Positions 42,095 to 51,462 of a stretch of DNA of 64,000 bases are shown here, piece by piece. A model generated the notes under the pieces. That model worked only from the letters and a program-made list of their open reading frames with translations, had not been told where the DNA came from and ran no database searches. The position numbers were made by a program, and so were the translations under genes. How positions within the stretch are numbered: position 1 is the stretch's first letter; every line of letters starts with the position of its first letter. Origin of the DNA: Scatosoma sp045644545 (GTDB taxonomy: Bacteria; Bacillota; Clostridia; Christensenellales; Borkfalkiaceae); contig JAZRHC010000009.1 in NCBI GenBank assembly GCA_045644545.1, positions 1 to 64,000 of the forward strand, given 5' to 3'.

Positions 42095-44236
42095 TTACGA
42101 AAGCGTAGTGATACGGTGCACGTCGTAGATACGCTTGTCGATTTTCAGCTTTTTAATGAGCATATCCACTTCGGAAACGTCCGTTAAAGAAATGGAAGCT
42201 TCCAACACGGCGTCCTGATTTTTATCGATTCTGCCGTTGACTGCGGTGATCGAGAGTTTGAGCTCGGACACGACCAAAGAGAGCACCGAAAGCGCCGCGC
42301 CTTGATCGGCGGCGCGAATGGCGATATTCGCGTTGAAGCGTTGTTTTGCGCCCGCTTCGATTTGCCACGAGGCGGGAAGAATACGCTGTTTATCCGCGCC
42401 GTTCACGTTTTTGCAGTCCGCGCGGTGCACGACCACCCCTCTGCCGCGAGTGGTGAATCCGACGATTTTATCGCCCGGGACGGGCGAGCAACAGCCCGCG
42501 AAGCGGACCAAAAGCCCCGCTTGTCCGTTAATCAACACGCCGCCCGTGTTTCTGCCCGCGCCGACGTGGACTTCCACCGCTTTGGGCATTTCTTTTTTAT
42601 AATAATCGATCAGCTTAAACAGGATCTGACCGACGGAGATCGAGCCGTACCCGACCGCCGCGTACATTTCCTCCACCGCGCCGAAGGAGAAGCGTTCGGC
42701 AAGGCGTTTAAAGCTTTCCTCGGTTAAAAGCGTAGACATCGTATAGCCTTTTTTCTTGGCTTCGTCGTCGAGCTTTAACTGACCGATACGGATATTTTCG
42801 TCTTTAAGTTCGTTTTTAAAAAACTGCCTAATCTTGGCTTTTGCGCTGGAAGATTTGATAAATTTCAACCAGTCGCGCGACGGACCTTTGGAGCTGGGAG
42901 AAGTGATAATCTCGACCACGTCGCCCGTTTCGAGCGCGGACGTGAGCGGGACCATTTTGGAATTGACCCGCGCGCCCGTGCAACGGTTACCTACTTCCGA
43001 GTGAATGGCGTAAGCAAAGTCGATCGGCGTTGCGCCGGGGGGCAGAGAAATCACCTTGCCGCGGGGGGTGAACACCAAAAGCTCGTGGCTATACAGCTCC
43101 GTTTTGAGGGCGTCGATAAACTCCGTGGAATCCTTCACCGTGCCCTGCCATTCCATCACCTCGCGAAGCCACGAAAGGCGGTTTTCGAAGTTGGTGGAGG
43201 ATTCTTCCGTTTTTCCTTCTTTATATTTCCAATGCGCCGCAATACCGAATTCCGCGATACGGTGCATTTCTTCCGTGCGGATCTGGATTTCGAAGGGTTG
43301 ACCGAATTCGGTCATAACCGTCGTGTGCAGGGATTGATATTTGTTGGGCTTAGGGGTGGCGATATAGTCCTTGATACGCCCCGGAATCGGCTTCCATTTT
43401 TCGTGGATGCGCCCGAGGACGGTATAGCACTCCTTCATATCCCCCACGATCACGCGAACCGCTGTTAGATCGTAGATCTGATCGAGGGATTTATCCTTGT
43501 TTTTCATCTTTTTATAGATGGAGAAGAAATGCTTGGGTCTGCCGAACACTTCCCCTTTTACGCCGTCGCGGTTCATAAGCTCTTTGATCTCCGCGACGAT
43601 CTTTTGCACGAATTCCTTGCGTTCGGAAAGTCGTTCGCGGATATTTACCGATAAAAATTCGTAGGCTTCGGGATCGGTGTATTTAAGGCAAAGGTCTTCC
43701 AGCTCACATTTGATTTGCGAAATACCCAGTCTGCCCGCAAGCGGCGCGAACACTTCGAGCGTTTCGGTGGAAAGGCGTTGCTGGCGTTCGTGGGATAAAA
43801 AGTCCAAAGAGCGCATATTATGCAAGCGGTCGGCGAGCTTGATGATGATCACGCGGATATCCTTTGCCATCGCGACGAACATTTTGCGGAAGTTTTCCGC
43901 GTCCTCCGCTTCTTTGGATTTGAATACGATCTTTTCGAGCTTGGTCACCCCGCTTACGAGCCCAAGTACCTCTTCGCCGAACTCGCTGCGAACGTCCTCC
44001 TCCGTCGTTTCCGTATCCTCGATCACGTCGTGCAAAAGGGCGGCGGAAATCGTCGCCGGATCAAGACCTAAGTCGATTAAAATCTCGGCGACGGCGCAAG
44101 GGTGAATGAAATAGGGTTCGCCCGAGGCGCGTTTTTGATTTTCGTGCGCTTTTTCCGCGTAGGCGTAGGCTTTGAGAATTTTTTCTCTGTCCGCGCCCGC
44201 GTAAACGGCGTTGATTTTGGTAAGCGTAGCGTCCAT
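42095..44236 (-). CDS. relA: Bifunctional (p)ppGpp synthetase/hydrolase RelA/SpoT
   Basis: Makes and degrades the alarmone (p)ppGpp. It has 713 aa with full Rel layout: HD hydrolase domain (HDVIEDTETTEEDV, about 70-85), synthetase domain (YDLTAVRVIVGDMKECY and RIKDYIATPKPNKYQSLHT, about 250-320), TGS (LVFTPRGKVISLPPGATPIDFAYAIHSEVG, about 390-445, quoted here only as a range landmark by its ends LVFTPRG and HSEVG), and a C-terminal ACT domain. The intact HD motif supports hydrolase activity. It follows recJ by 12 nt. Confidence 0.96.
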   Translation of the reverse strand: MDATLTKINAVYAGADREKILKAYAYAEKAHENQKRASGEPYFIHPCAVAEILIDLGLDPATISAALLHDVIEDTETTEEDVRSEFGEEVLGLVSGVTKLEKIVFKSKEAEDAENFRKMFVAMAKDIRVIIIKLADRLHNMRSLDFLSHERQQRLSTETLEVFAPLAGRLGISQIKCELEDLCLKYTDPEAYEFLSVNIRERLSERKEFVQKIVAEIKELMNRDGVKGEVFGRPKHFFSIYKKMKNKDKSLDQIYDLTAVRVIVGDMKECYTVLGRIHEKWKPIPGRIKDYIATPKPNKYQSLHTTVMTEFGQPFEIQIRTEEMHRIAEFGIAAHWKYKEGKTEESSTNFENRLSWLREVMEWQGTVKDSTEFIDALKTELYSHELLVFTPRGKVISLPPGATPIDFAYAIHSEVGNRCTGARVNSKMVPLTSALETGDVVEIITSPSSKGPSRDWLKFIKSSSAKAKIRQFFKNELKDENIRIGQLKLDDEAKKKGYTMSTLLTEESFKRLAERFSFGAVEEMYAAVGYGSISVGQILFKLIDYYKKEMPKAVEVHVGAGRNTGGVLINGQAGLLVRFAGCCSPVPGDKIVGFTTRGRGVVVHRADCKNVNGADKQRILPASWQIEAGAKQRFNANIAIRAADQGAALSVLSLVVSELKLSITAVNGRIDKNQDAVLEASISLTDVSEVDMLIKKLKIDKRIYDVHRITTLS

Positions 44237-44248
44237 TGTTTACCTCTT

Positions 44249-46573
44249 TTATCCTTCCTGAATATCGCAGATTTTGCGATAGATCGAGGAGCTTGTAAGT
44301 TCTGCTTTTACACCGCGATACACGGTGAGCTTGCCTTCGTCGAAGGCGACGAGCCCGAGTTCTTCGAATACGTTTAAGGCGAAAATAAATTCCCGTCTGT
44401 CGAAGCCCAAGCCGTCACAAGCGAAGGCGAGTTCTTCCGCCGTTCCGCCCGAAAGGGAATTGACTTCCCTTCGAAGCGCCGAGAAGATATCGAGAAGCAC
44501 TTCTCTGCCCGTATCTAACCTCTCGAACATTTTATATCCGCAAATATCGCCGTTGACGTACAGCGTTTTGCCTTCGAGGGAGGCGATATTGAAATCGGAC
44601 GGCGCGTCCAAGAACACGATATCCTTAAAGCCCGAAAGGTCGGCGTCTGCCGCGGGCGATACGATCAATTCGTTGGAAAGATTGCGCGACGAGGGATAAA
44701 ACAAATCGCAAGCGAAGCCTTCCAGCTCGTCGTAGGCTTTGAGCGTGCGCCTATCGGAAGCGATCATACAAAGCCCGTACGCGCACTCCGCGCGCTTTTG
44801 CGCGATCAATTCTTTGATCTCGCTCGTTGATAAATATTGAATTTTCGCGCCGATCTCGGGGGCGTAGAAGCGGGCGACGGCGTTGGAGAAAATGCTCTCC
44901 GACACGAGCCGACCCGTTCTGCCGTCGTAGAGAAGATTGCGGATAAAGCCCTTCACGTATTCCCTGCCTTTAAACTGGGAAACGTTGATCTCGAACAAGA
45001 TCTGCTTCTCCACGTCGCTTTCGATTATTTTAAGGTTTTTTAAGCCCGAAAAATACATCAGATCGATATATTCGCTTTTGACCGATAAGTGCGGGGAGGC
45101 GTATTTTACGGGACGAGCCGTGCAAGCCCCCGCTTTAATGAAGAAGAGCGGACGGCGGTGTCCTACGCCGTAGGGCTCCATTTGCATCAGCTCGCGGGCG
45201 AATTTTTCGGAGAAGGGGGCGCTGAGCTCCTCGCTCACCAAAACGCGTTGCTCGAAGTCCTCCGCCTGATACGCGCGGGCGATCTCGTCGTTTAACGCGC
45301 GTTCCAAATCGTCGAATTTATCGGCGCGAATATTGATTCCCGCCGCTTGCGCGTGACCGCCGAATTCCTCGATATGCTCGCCGCAAGCTTTGAGCGCAGT
45401 GAAGATATTCACGTTTTCAATGCTTCGCGCGCTTCCTTTAAGCATATCGCCGTGGTGGACGAACAAAAGGGTGGGGCGGTTGTATTCCTCTGCGATACGC
45501 GCGGCGACGATCCCGATAAAGCCTGCGTTCCAGCTCTCGTCGGAGAGCATAATCACGTAGCCGTACGCGCCCTTAACGCGAAGCTTTTCCTTTGCCGATT
45601 GATACAGCTCGTCGCAATATTTTTGCCGCTCCGTATTATATAAACACAGCTTGGTGGAAAGCTCGTAGATCTCCGACGGGTCTTGGCTGATAAAAAGCCT
45701 AAACGCCGATTGCGCGTCCCCCATTCGCCCCGCCGCGTTGATTCTCGGCGCGAGCGTGAAGGCGAGCGTTTGCGCGGTCACGCCGTCGTAGGTTTTGCCG
45801 ATCAGCCCCGCAAAGCAAGGGCGGACTTTTCCGTTGAAAAGCTTTAAGCCTTCCGTGACGATATCGCGGTTTTCCCCAAAAAGGGGCACGCTGTCCGCCA
45901 CCGTGGCGAGCGCGGCGAAATCGAGGTATTGATACGCCTTTTCCCCGATCAGCGCACAGGCGAGCTTGAACGCAACCCCCGCGCCGCAAAGATTATCGTA
46001 AGGGTAGTCGTCTTGAAGCTTGGGATTGACGATCACGCAATCGGGCAGTCGCTCCGGGAGCTCGTGATGGTCGGTGACGATCACGTCCGTTCCCAGCTCG
46101 TAGATATATTGCGTTTCGTCGGCGCAGGAAATACCGCAGTCCACCGTGATAAAAAGCTCGGGATTGCAATCCTCGAAAATGCGGTCGATCGTCTCTTCGG
46201 AAAGCCCGTAGCCGTCCGAGCGTTCGGGAACGTAGATATGCGCGTCGATACCGAAATCTTTCAGCGCGTGATACATAATCGCGCAGGCGCATACGCCGTC
46301 GGCGTCGTAGTCGCCGAACACGGCGACCGTTTTGCCCTGATCGCGAGCCTCCGTGATCATTTCCACCGCTTCCTTCATTCCCTTCATTAAAAAGGGAGAG
46401 AGGAAGTTTTTCGCGGACGGGTGCATAAACTTGCGAATTTTTTCCGCCGTGTCCACGCCGCGCGCGTAGAGAATACGCGTGACGTTTTGGGTCAGCCCCG
46501 TCTGTTCGGCGAGCGCGTTGACAATATTCAATTGTTCTGCCGAAAAGGAATATTCGGGGACTATTTTTTTCAT
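44249..46573 (-). CDS. recJ: Single-strand DNA exonuclease RecJ
   Basis: 5'-3' ssDNA exonuclease of the DHH family. It has 774 aa from ATG 46573 (AAGG site). DHH motifs: VFGDYDADGVCACAI, VDCGISCADE, VIVTDHHELPERLPD; DHHA1-like GGHAQAAGINI follows. The C-terminal about 200 residues are longer than in the shortest RecJ proteins, as is common in Firmicutes. It precedes relA, the usual order. Confidence 0.95.
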   Translation of the reverse strand: MKKIVPEYSFSAEQLNIVNALAEQTGLTQNVTRILYARGVDTAEKIRKFMHPSAKNFLSPFLMKGMKEAVEMITEARDQGKTVAVFGDYDADGVCACAIMYHALKDFGIDAHIYVPERSDGYGLSEETIDRIFEDCNPELFITVDCGISCADETQYIYELGTDVIVTDHHELPERLPDCVIVNPKLQDDYPYDNLCGAGVAFKLACALIGEKAYQYLDFAALATVADSVPLFGENRDIVTEGLKLFNGKVRPCFAGLIGKTYDGVTAQTLAFTLAPRINAAGRMGDAQSAFRLFISQDPSEIYELSTKLCLYNTERQKYCDELYQSAKEKLRVKGAYGYVIMLSDESWNAGFIGIVAARIAEEYNRPTLLFVHHGDMLKGSARSIENVNIFTALKACGEHIEEFGGHAQAAGINIRADKFDDLERALNDEIARAYQAEDFEQRVLVSEELSAPFSEKFARELMQMEPYGVGHRRPLFFIKAGACTARPVKYASPHLSVKSEYIDLMYFSGLKNLKIIESDVEKQILFEINVSQFKGREYVKGFIRNLLYDGRTGRLVSESIFSNAVARFYAPEIGAKIQYLSTSEIKELIAQKRAECAYGLCMIASDRRTLKAYDELEGFACDLFYPSSRNLSNELIVSPAADADLSGFKDIVFLDAPSDFNIASLEGKTLYVNGDICGYKMFERLDTGREVLLDIFSALRREVNSLSGGTAEELAFACDGLGFDRREFIFALNVFEELGLVAFDEGKLTVYRGVKAELTSSSIYRKICDIQEG

Positions 46574-46584
46574 AATTACCTTGT

Positions 46585-46635
46585 TCAAAAAACGAATCGG
46601 GCAGGTTGGGTCGTTTTGCCCCCTCCCGCCCGATT
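46585..46635 (-). terminator. Terminator of secD-secF
   Basis: AATCGGGC (46595-46602) and GCCCGATT (46628-46635) pair around a G/C-rich loop and are followed on the minus strand by CGTTTTTTG. It lies between secF and recJ. Confidence 0.75.
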
Positions 46636-46646
46636 TCCGTTCGTTT

Positions 46647-47615
46647 TTACGCTTCTTCCGAAGCTTTCTTCTCTTTCTTATAATCGTATCTTGCGCGTTT
46701 TGCCGCGTTCTTATCGGAAAGCTTTTTCAAGGGCGCGAATACCGCGGGCGCAAAAAGCCAAGCCGAGAACGTCGATATCACCAGCGCGATAAACGAAGAA
46801 ATCGCGAACATTCTCATCGCGTGCGTTGCGATAGCACCGACGAGCACGAGCGCGATAGCCGTCGCTCCTGCGAAGATCAAAATTTCTTTGGTCGCGACAG
46901 AGGACTGCGTGAGCTCGTCTACGGGCATAGCTTTGCCCGCTTCCGTTTTCAGCGTTTCGCTTACCTTTCGGAAGGTGAAGCTCGCGGCGATCGCCGTTAC
47001 GATCAGATTGAAGAACAGCACGTAGGTGAACGCCGTGGTGACGGGAATACGCGTAAGCGTGAATACCGCGAAGGTGAGCGCGCCCGAAAGCCACATTGCA
47101 AGGGAAATCGCCGCGCCCGCCACGAGATTGCGCCGAATCGCCGTATACGCGAACGCGAGCACGCAGAAAATCGCGCCTGCAATCGCCGCACGGACGATAT
47201 ACGAGGTAGGCAAAGATTTTTCGACCGTTTCCGTCGTAACCGTCACGCGGATCTCAAAGTCGGGGAAAGCTTTTTGCAATTTATCCGCCAAAGCTTTTTT
47301 AACGGTATCGAGGTTTTCCTCTTTATCGAACGCATAGGAAATTTCCTGATCTGCGCCGCTCATAGCGCCTTTTTGGCTGTAATTATACGAAACGTCGCCG
47401 AAGACGTCCTCGCAGATTTCTTCCACCTTTTCGAGCTCGGTTTCGTAGACGAAGCTATCCATATTGACGGTGAGGAGCTTCATATCGTCCACGGTTGCCG
47501 CCTTGTTGAAGCCGAAAATCGCGCCCACGACGATACTCACGATCACGATCGCCGCAGTGATAAGGGAAAGAAGAAGGGGTTTGCCGATTACACGGTTTAC
47601 AAATTTCTTATTCAT
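46647..47615 (-). CDS. secF: Protein translocase subunit SecF
   Basis: Membrane partner of SecD that helps pull exported proteins across. It has 322 aa with six membrane segments and one large outer loop (about 30-130). Start 47615 is chosen because GGGAGG lies 9 nt upstream; an ATG three codons earlier is too close to that site. It overlaps the end of secD. A charged tail ends DYKKEKKASEEA. Confidence 0.92.
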   Translation of the reverse strand: MNKKFVNRVIGKPLLLSLITAAIVIVSIVVGAIFGFNKAATVDDMKLLTVNMDSFVYETELEKVEEICEDVFGDVSYNYSQKGAMSGADQEISYAFDKEENLDTVKKALADKLQKAFPDFEIRVTVTTETVEKSLPTSYIVRAAIAGAIFCVLAFAYTAIRRNLVAGAAISLAMWLSGALTFAVFTLTRIPVTTAFTYVLFFNLIVTAIAASFTFRKVSETLKTEAGKAMPVDELTQSSVATKEILIFAGATAIALVLVGAIATHAMRMFAISSFIALVISTFSAWLFAPAVFAPLKKLSDKNAAKRARYDYKKEKKASEEA

Positions 47616-49107
47616 CGTCGTCATCCTCCCTTACGAAGCGGAAATATTTATATTTATTTTTGCTTGCGGATAAGAAGATAAAGTTGACGGCGAACGTCCA
47701 AAGCAGGTTGCAGAACGCGCCCGCGATAAAGCAGATAAGCGCCTGTAAGCCCATCAAATGAAGCCCTGCCGCGCCGACGATCGCCATAACGATCGCGCCT
47801 AAAATCAAAATCGCATACAAATCAATCGCGGGGAAAAGACATTTTTTATACCCCGTTTTTACGGAGGATTCCACCGTTTTACCCAAATAGAATTCCTTTT
47901 TAATCGCCTGATAGAAGCTGTTGTTCAGCGCACAAACGAGGAGCAAGCCCGCAAGGAACACGAGCACGCTGCCCAAGGTGATTTCGAACGCCGCATCGGA
48001 AATAAACGCGAAGCAAAGACCCGTAATGATCAAATACGAAAGCACCACGTACGCGTTCACCACGCCGTATCTGCCTTGACGGACGATAGGCACGACGATA
48101 AGCGCCAACAACACGATTGCAATCGCGATATACAAAAGAAGCACCGCGTTATCCCCGTATACGGGTTCGAACGTGCGAATGTCGCTCGCATTGATTGCCG
48201 CGAGCTCAAAATCAAAACCGCCGTTTTCCAAAGCGGAGTTCAAAAGGATCGCGTAGGTTTCTACCGCCGCGATATTGGACGCTTCGTCTTCGGGGATCGT
48301 GATCGTATCGCCGTCGATATAGTCCTTAAACACCGCGTAGCCCACTTGCTTATCGCCAACCGAGAAGATGAGCCCGGTGCCGCTTTCGGCTTCGCTCGTG
48401 GAGCTAAGCGTGGATTTTACGCTCTTGATCAGCTCTTCGCCCTTATCGGTAAGCTCGACTTCCAGATACGCCACGTCGTATTGCGTGTCCGCGGAAAAGC
48501 CTTCGATATAGTCGGTGATTTTCACGTCCTTTTTCGTGAGTTCTTCTAGCTCCGTATACGAATCGGACGTGCCCGATTTAAGCGTGAGCTCGCCCGTATA
48601 AGAGAGCATTTGGATAACGCTCGAAGCGTAGAGTTCGCTTGCGGGAAGCTCCACGCGGATTGCGTAGTCGTCCACGACGGAAACGCGATAGTCGGAATAG
48701 CCTTTTTCCGCGTAGCGTTCGGAAATCACCTTCACGAAGCGGTCGAATTCTTTTTTAAAGTCGGTGGAGAGTTCGCCTCCAACGTAGATCCCGTCCTCTT
48801 CGTCGACGCTTAAATATAAGCCGCCGTGCTGAACGTAGGAATCTTTAAACGCCTGCTTGTCCGCTTCGGGTTTGAGCTCGTATTCGCTGTCGAACGCGGT
48901 TTCGCTCATCACCCCTTCGGGATAATAATACGCGTAGTAGCCGCCGCCGAGGTCGGCGCCGAAATCGTACTGCATAACGGCAGGATTCCAACCCTTAACG
49001 CCGTCCGTCCACGGCAAAGTGAAAGACGGAAAAATCGTTATTGCACACAATACGGCGATTACGACGGTGAGTAAGATCATTAACGCCGTCGATTTCTTTT
49101 TGCCCAT
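47608..49107 (-). CDS. secD: Protein translocase subunit SecD
   Basis: Membrane subunit of the SecDF complex, 499 aa from ATG 49107 (AGGAGG site); the longer frame to 49215 reads through the promoter. TM1 is at about 8-28, a large outer domain at about 30-290, and five membrane segments at about 300-480. The acidic tail EDDDDE overlaps secF. The outer domain's YDVAYLEVELTDKGEELIK is SecD-like. Sequence of the TM region (ELAAINASDI then loss of the usual GG.FT) is divergent. Confidence 0.88.
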   Translation of the reverse strand: MGKKKSTALMILLTVVIAVLCAITIFPSFTLPWTDGVKGWNPAVMQYDFGADLGGGYYAYYYPEGVMSETAFDSEYELKPEADKQAFKDSYVQHGGLYLSVDEEDGIYVGGELSTDFKKEFDRFVKVISERYAEKGYSDYRVSVVDDYAIRVELPASELYASSVIQMLSYTGELTLKSGTSDSYTELEELTKKDVKITDYIEGFSADTQYDVAYLEVELTDKGEELIKSVKSTLSSTSEAESGTGLIFSVGDKQVGYAVFKDYIDGDTITIPEDEASNIAAVETYAILLNSALENGGFDFELAAINASDIRTFEPVYGDNAVLLLYIAIAIVLLALIVVPIVRQGRYGVVNAYVVLSYLIITGLCFAFISDAAFEITLGSVLVFLAGLLLVCALNNSFYQAIKKEFYLGKTVESSVKTGYKKCLFPAIDLYAILILGAIVMAIVGAAGLHLMGLQALICFIAGAFCNLLWTFAVNFIFLSASKNKYKYFRFVREDDDDE

Positions 49108-49161
49108 TGTTTTGCCTCCTGATACTTTTTCGGGGAGTCCCCCATACAATAATACTTTTTT

Positions 49162-49191
49162 ATTATACCTTATTTTTCGCCCGTCCGTCAA
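49162..49191 (-). promoter_or_regulatory. sigma-A promoter of secD-secF
   Basis: Minus strand: -35 TTGACG (49186-49191), an 18-bp spacer, -10 TATAAT (49162-49167), about 55 nt before secD. Confidence 0.75.
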
Positions 49192-49317
49192 GTCATATCG
49201 GCGGGAGATATACAATTTTTTTGCGCTTTTTCGAAAATTTCAACCTTTTGGGGCGTTTTTTGATCGCGGGTCGGCAATCTTCGATTGCAAGTACGCCTTG
49301 AAGCGTGGGGCGCGGAG

Positions 49318-50646
49318 TTATTCCTCTGCGCGGAGTTTCTTTTCCGCGAGGATATGCATCGCGCATTCCACGCGCTTTTTCATCATTGCGCAGGTGGTTT
49401 CGTACGGCTCGTCGAGATCGCCGTTGAAATGGTAGTTATTCGCGCTGCAACCGCCCGAGCAGATAAATTTCGCGAAACAGTTTTCGCATTTCTTGCGCGT
49501 GAATAAGCAGGAATTTTTGAATTTTTCGCGAAGCGACGGCTTGGTGATCCCTTCGAACACGCTACCCATACGGAAAGCCTTATCGCCCGCGAACTGGTGG
49601 CAGGGATATAAATCGCCGTTGGGAACGACGGAAAAATATTCGTTGCCCGCGCCGCAAGCGGATACGCGCTTAGATAAACAAGGTCCGCCCTCTAAGTCGA
49701 TATTAAAGTGGAAGAAATTGAAGCCCTTGCCTTCGGCGTGGCGCTTTAAATACGCGTCGCAAAGATTCTCGTATTCCTTTTCAATCGCGGGAAGATGCTC
49801 TTTCCCGATTGCGAGATCGGGAATTTCCGTCACGACGGGTTCCATTGAAATGGAGTCCACGCCTTGGTCGGCGATAAACAAAACGTCCTTGGAAAAATCG
49901 AGGTTTTTTGCCGTGAACGTGCCGCGCACGTAGTAGCTTTTCTCCCCTCTTAACGAAATAAATTTCTTGATTTTATCAATAATCAAATCGAACGTGCCCT
50001 TGCCGTTGATGGATTTACGAATCGCGTCGTGCACCTCCGGTCTGCCGTCGAGCGAAAGCACGACGTTTTCCATTTCTTCGTTGAAAAAACGAATGGTTTC
50101 GTCGTTTAACAAAAGGGCGTTCGTCGTGGTCGTGAACAGAAATTTCTTGCCCGCCTTCGCGCCTTCTTCCTTAGCGTAGTAGACCGTCTTTTTCAAAACG
50201 TCGAGATTCATTAACGGCTCGCCGCCGAAAAAGTCCATTTCCAAAACCTTGCGTTTTCCGCTGTTTTGAATGAGGAAATCCACCGCCGCTTTCGCCGTTT
50301 GAAAATCCATCGATTCGCGCTTGGAATGATACGCGCCTTCGTCGGCAAAGCAATACCGACAGCGGAAATTGCAGTCGTGGCAGATATGGATGCAAAGCGC
50401 CTTCACCTCGTTGCTTTTCACGGGGTAGGCTTTCGCCTCGTCTTTATACAAAAGCCCTTGTTCTTTAAGGGCTTCCACGTCGAAAAGGATCTCTTTTAAA
50501 TCCTCGTCGGCGAGATAGGTGATATCGACGGGTTGTCCCGCTTGGTTTTTTAAGTAGTTCGCCGTGTTTTCGTCGCACTCGTGAAGCGAGCCGCTGCCGA
50601 CGTCGTAGATATAATTTTTATCGCGATAGTTAAAAACGTGAATCAT
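49318..50646 (-). CDS. scfB: SCIFF peptide maturase, radical SAM/SPASM
   Basis: Radical-SAM enzyme that forms thioether bonds in the SCIFF peptide encoded just upstream. It has 442 aa: an N-terminal peptide-binding part (about 1-85), the SAM core with CHDCNFRCRYCFADEG (CxxxCxxC, about 94-104), and a SPASM domain with Cys motifs GNEYFSVVPNGDLYPCHQFA and CENCFAKFICSGGCSANNY. FFGGEPLMNLDVLKK is also typical. It starts 108 nt after the peptide gene, with a hairpin between. Confidence 0.94.
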   Translation of the reverse strand: MIHVFNYRDKNYIYDVGSGSLHECDENTANYLKNQAGQPVDITYLADEDLKEILFDVEALKEQGLLYKDEAKAYPVKSNEVKALCIHICHDCNFRCRYCFADEGAYHSKRESMDFQTAKAAVDFLIQNSGKRKVLEMDFFGGEPLMNLDVLKKTVYYAKEEGAKAGKKFLFTTTTNALLLNDETIRFFNEEMENVVLSLDGRPEVHDAIRKSINGKGTFDLIIDKIKKFISLRGEKSYYVRGTFTAKNLDFSKDVLFIADQGVDSISMEPVVTEIPDLAIGKEHLPAIEKEYENLCDAYLKRHAEGKGFNFFHFNIDLEGGPCLSKRVSACGAGNEYFSVVPNGDLYPCHQFAGDKAFRMGSVFEGITKPSLREKFKNSCLFTRKKCENCFAKFICSGGCSANNYHFNGDLDEPYETTCAMMKKRVECAMHILAEKKLRAEE

Positions 50647-50683
50647 AAAATTCCTTTGAGTTTGTGATGATAAGACAAAGACG

Positions 50684-50712
50684 GCAAAAAACGGCGCGTA
50701 GCGATACGCGCC
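50684..50712 (-). terminator. Attenuator-like terminator between the SCIFF peptide and its maturase
   Basis: GGCGCGTA-GCGA-TACGCGCC (50693-50712) followed on the minus strand by GTTTTTTG. It lies between the two genes and would make the peptide mRNA more abundant than the enzyme mRNA. Confidence 0.75.
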
Positions 50713-50753
50713 TTTACGCCGTTTCAGCCTGTTCGGCTATCCGTTAAAGAGAA

Positions 50754-50906
50754 TTATTTGCGTTCGATCTTGTCTTCGCGCGTTACTCTTTCGCAGGACT
50801 GGTTGCCCACCGTGCAGCTCGTTTTGCAAGCCGACTGACAGGTGCTTCTGCATTCGCCGCAACCCGTTACTTTCTTGTCCTGAGGTTTTGCAATCGTTTT
50901 GATCAT
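50754..50906 (-). CDS. scfA: SCIFF ranthipeptide precursor (six Cys)
   Basis: A 50-aa precursor peptide. The leader MIKTIAKPQDKKVTG is followed by six cysteines: C16, C19, C23, C27, C31 and C38. This matches the SCIFF family (six cysteines in forty-five residues), known to be cross-linked by the maturase next door. ATG 50906 has a ribosome site (AAAGGAG); the longer frame to 50969 reads through the promoter. The peptide's cellular role is not settled. Confidence 0.95.
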   Translation of the reverse strand: MIKTIAKPQDKKVTGCGECRSTCQSACKTSCTVGNQSCERVTREDKIERK

Positions 50907-50940
50907 AACCGTATTTCTCCTTTTGTTACGTATTGATTTA

Positions 50941-50969
50941 ATTATAATACACTTTGGCTGAAATTGCAA
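50941..50969 (-). promoter_or_regulatory. sigma-A promoter of the SCIFF locus
   Basis: Minus strand: -35 TTGCAA (50964-50969), a 17-bp spacer, -10 TATAAT (50941-50946), about 34 nt before the peptide start. Confidence 0.8.
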
Positions 50970-51008
50970 GCGGTTTACGCCACTTTTTGCGTTTCCGCTC
51001 CAAAAAAA

Positions 51009-51398
51009 TCAGTTGCGCTTGATATTTACCGCGAAAATTCCGCTCAACGCGCCCGCAAACGCGCCGAACAGCAATTCCAAAAGGGCGAGCCACGAAAGCG
51101 AAAAATCCCCGCCGATCGCCGAAAAGGCGAGATAGGAGAGCATCGTGGCGAAAATCCCCGCAAGCGCGCCCTTTAAAAGTCCTTTTTCCCCGCGCACGCA
51201 AAGGAGTACGCCGAAGAAAATCGCCGCCGTTTTGATCACTTGGTTGACGGGCAAAATCACTTTATCCGAAAGGCTCGTAAAGCGCAGAATCACGGCGAAA
51301 ATAAACGCGCCGATAAGGGAAAGCAGCAAAGCCACGACCGAGGCTTTCGTCACCTCGAACGCGCGGGAAAATCCCGATTGATCAGTTTCGTAATGCAT
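51009..51398 (-). CDS. TIGR04086 family membrane protein
   Basis: A 129-aa protein with four hydrophobic segments (about 18-40, 47-65, 75-92, 100-122). The start MHYETDQSGFSRAFEVTK and the position between yajC and the SCIFF peptide fit the TIGR04086 family, known mostly by that context. Function unknown. ATG 51398 has GGAGGTG, which lies in a hairpin. Confidence 0.8.
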   Translation of the reverse strand: MHYETDQSGFSRAFEVTKASVVALLLSLIGAFIFAVILRFTSLSDKVILPVNQVIKTAAIFFGVLLCVRGEKGLLKGALAGIFATMLSYLAFSAIGGDFSLSWLALLELLFGAFAGALSGIFAVNIKRN

Positions 51399-51399
51399 A

Positions 51400-51431
51400 G
51401 AAAAACACCTCCGCATTATCTTATGCGAAGG
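51400..51431 (-). promoter_or_regulatory. Hairpin covering the ribosome site of the TIGR04086 gene
   Basis: CCTTCGCAT and ATGCGGAGG pair over 9 bp (one G-U) with a 6-nt loop. The GGAGG ribosome site is in the 3' arm, and TGTTTTT follows. The same structure could end transcription from yajC and hide the ribosome site. Confidence 0.6.
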
Positions 51432-51462
51432 CGTTTTACGTTTAGAATTATTTTTTGAAAAG

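Noticed and set aside
46479..47681. A 400-codon plus-strand frame opposite secF
   Set aside because: Antisense to secF and the end of secD. Its product is full of Arg/His/Asp with no domain, so it is a shadow frame.
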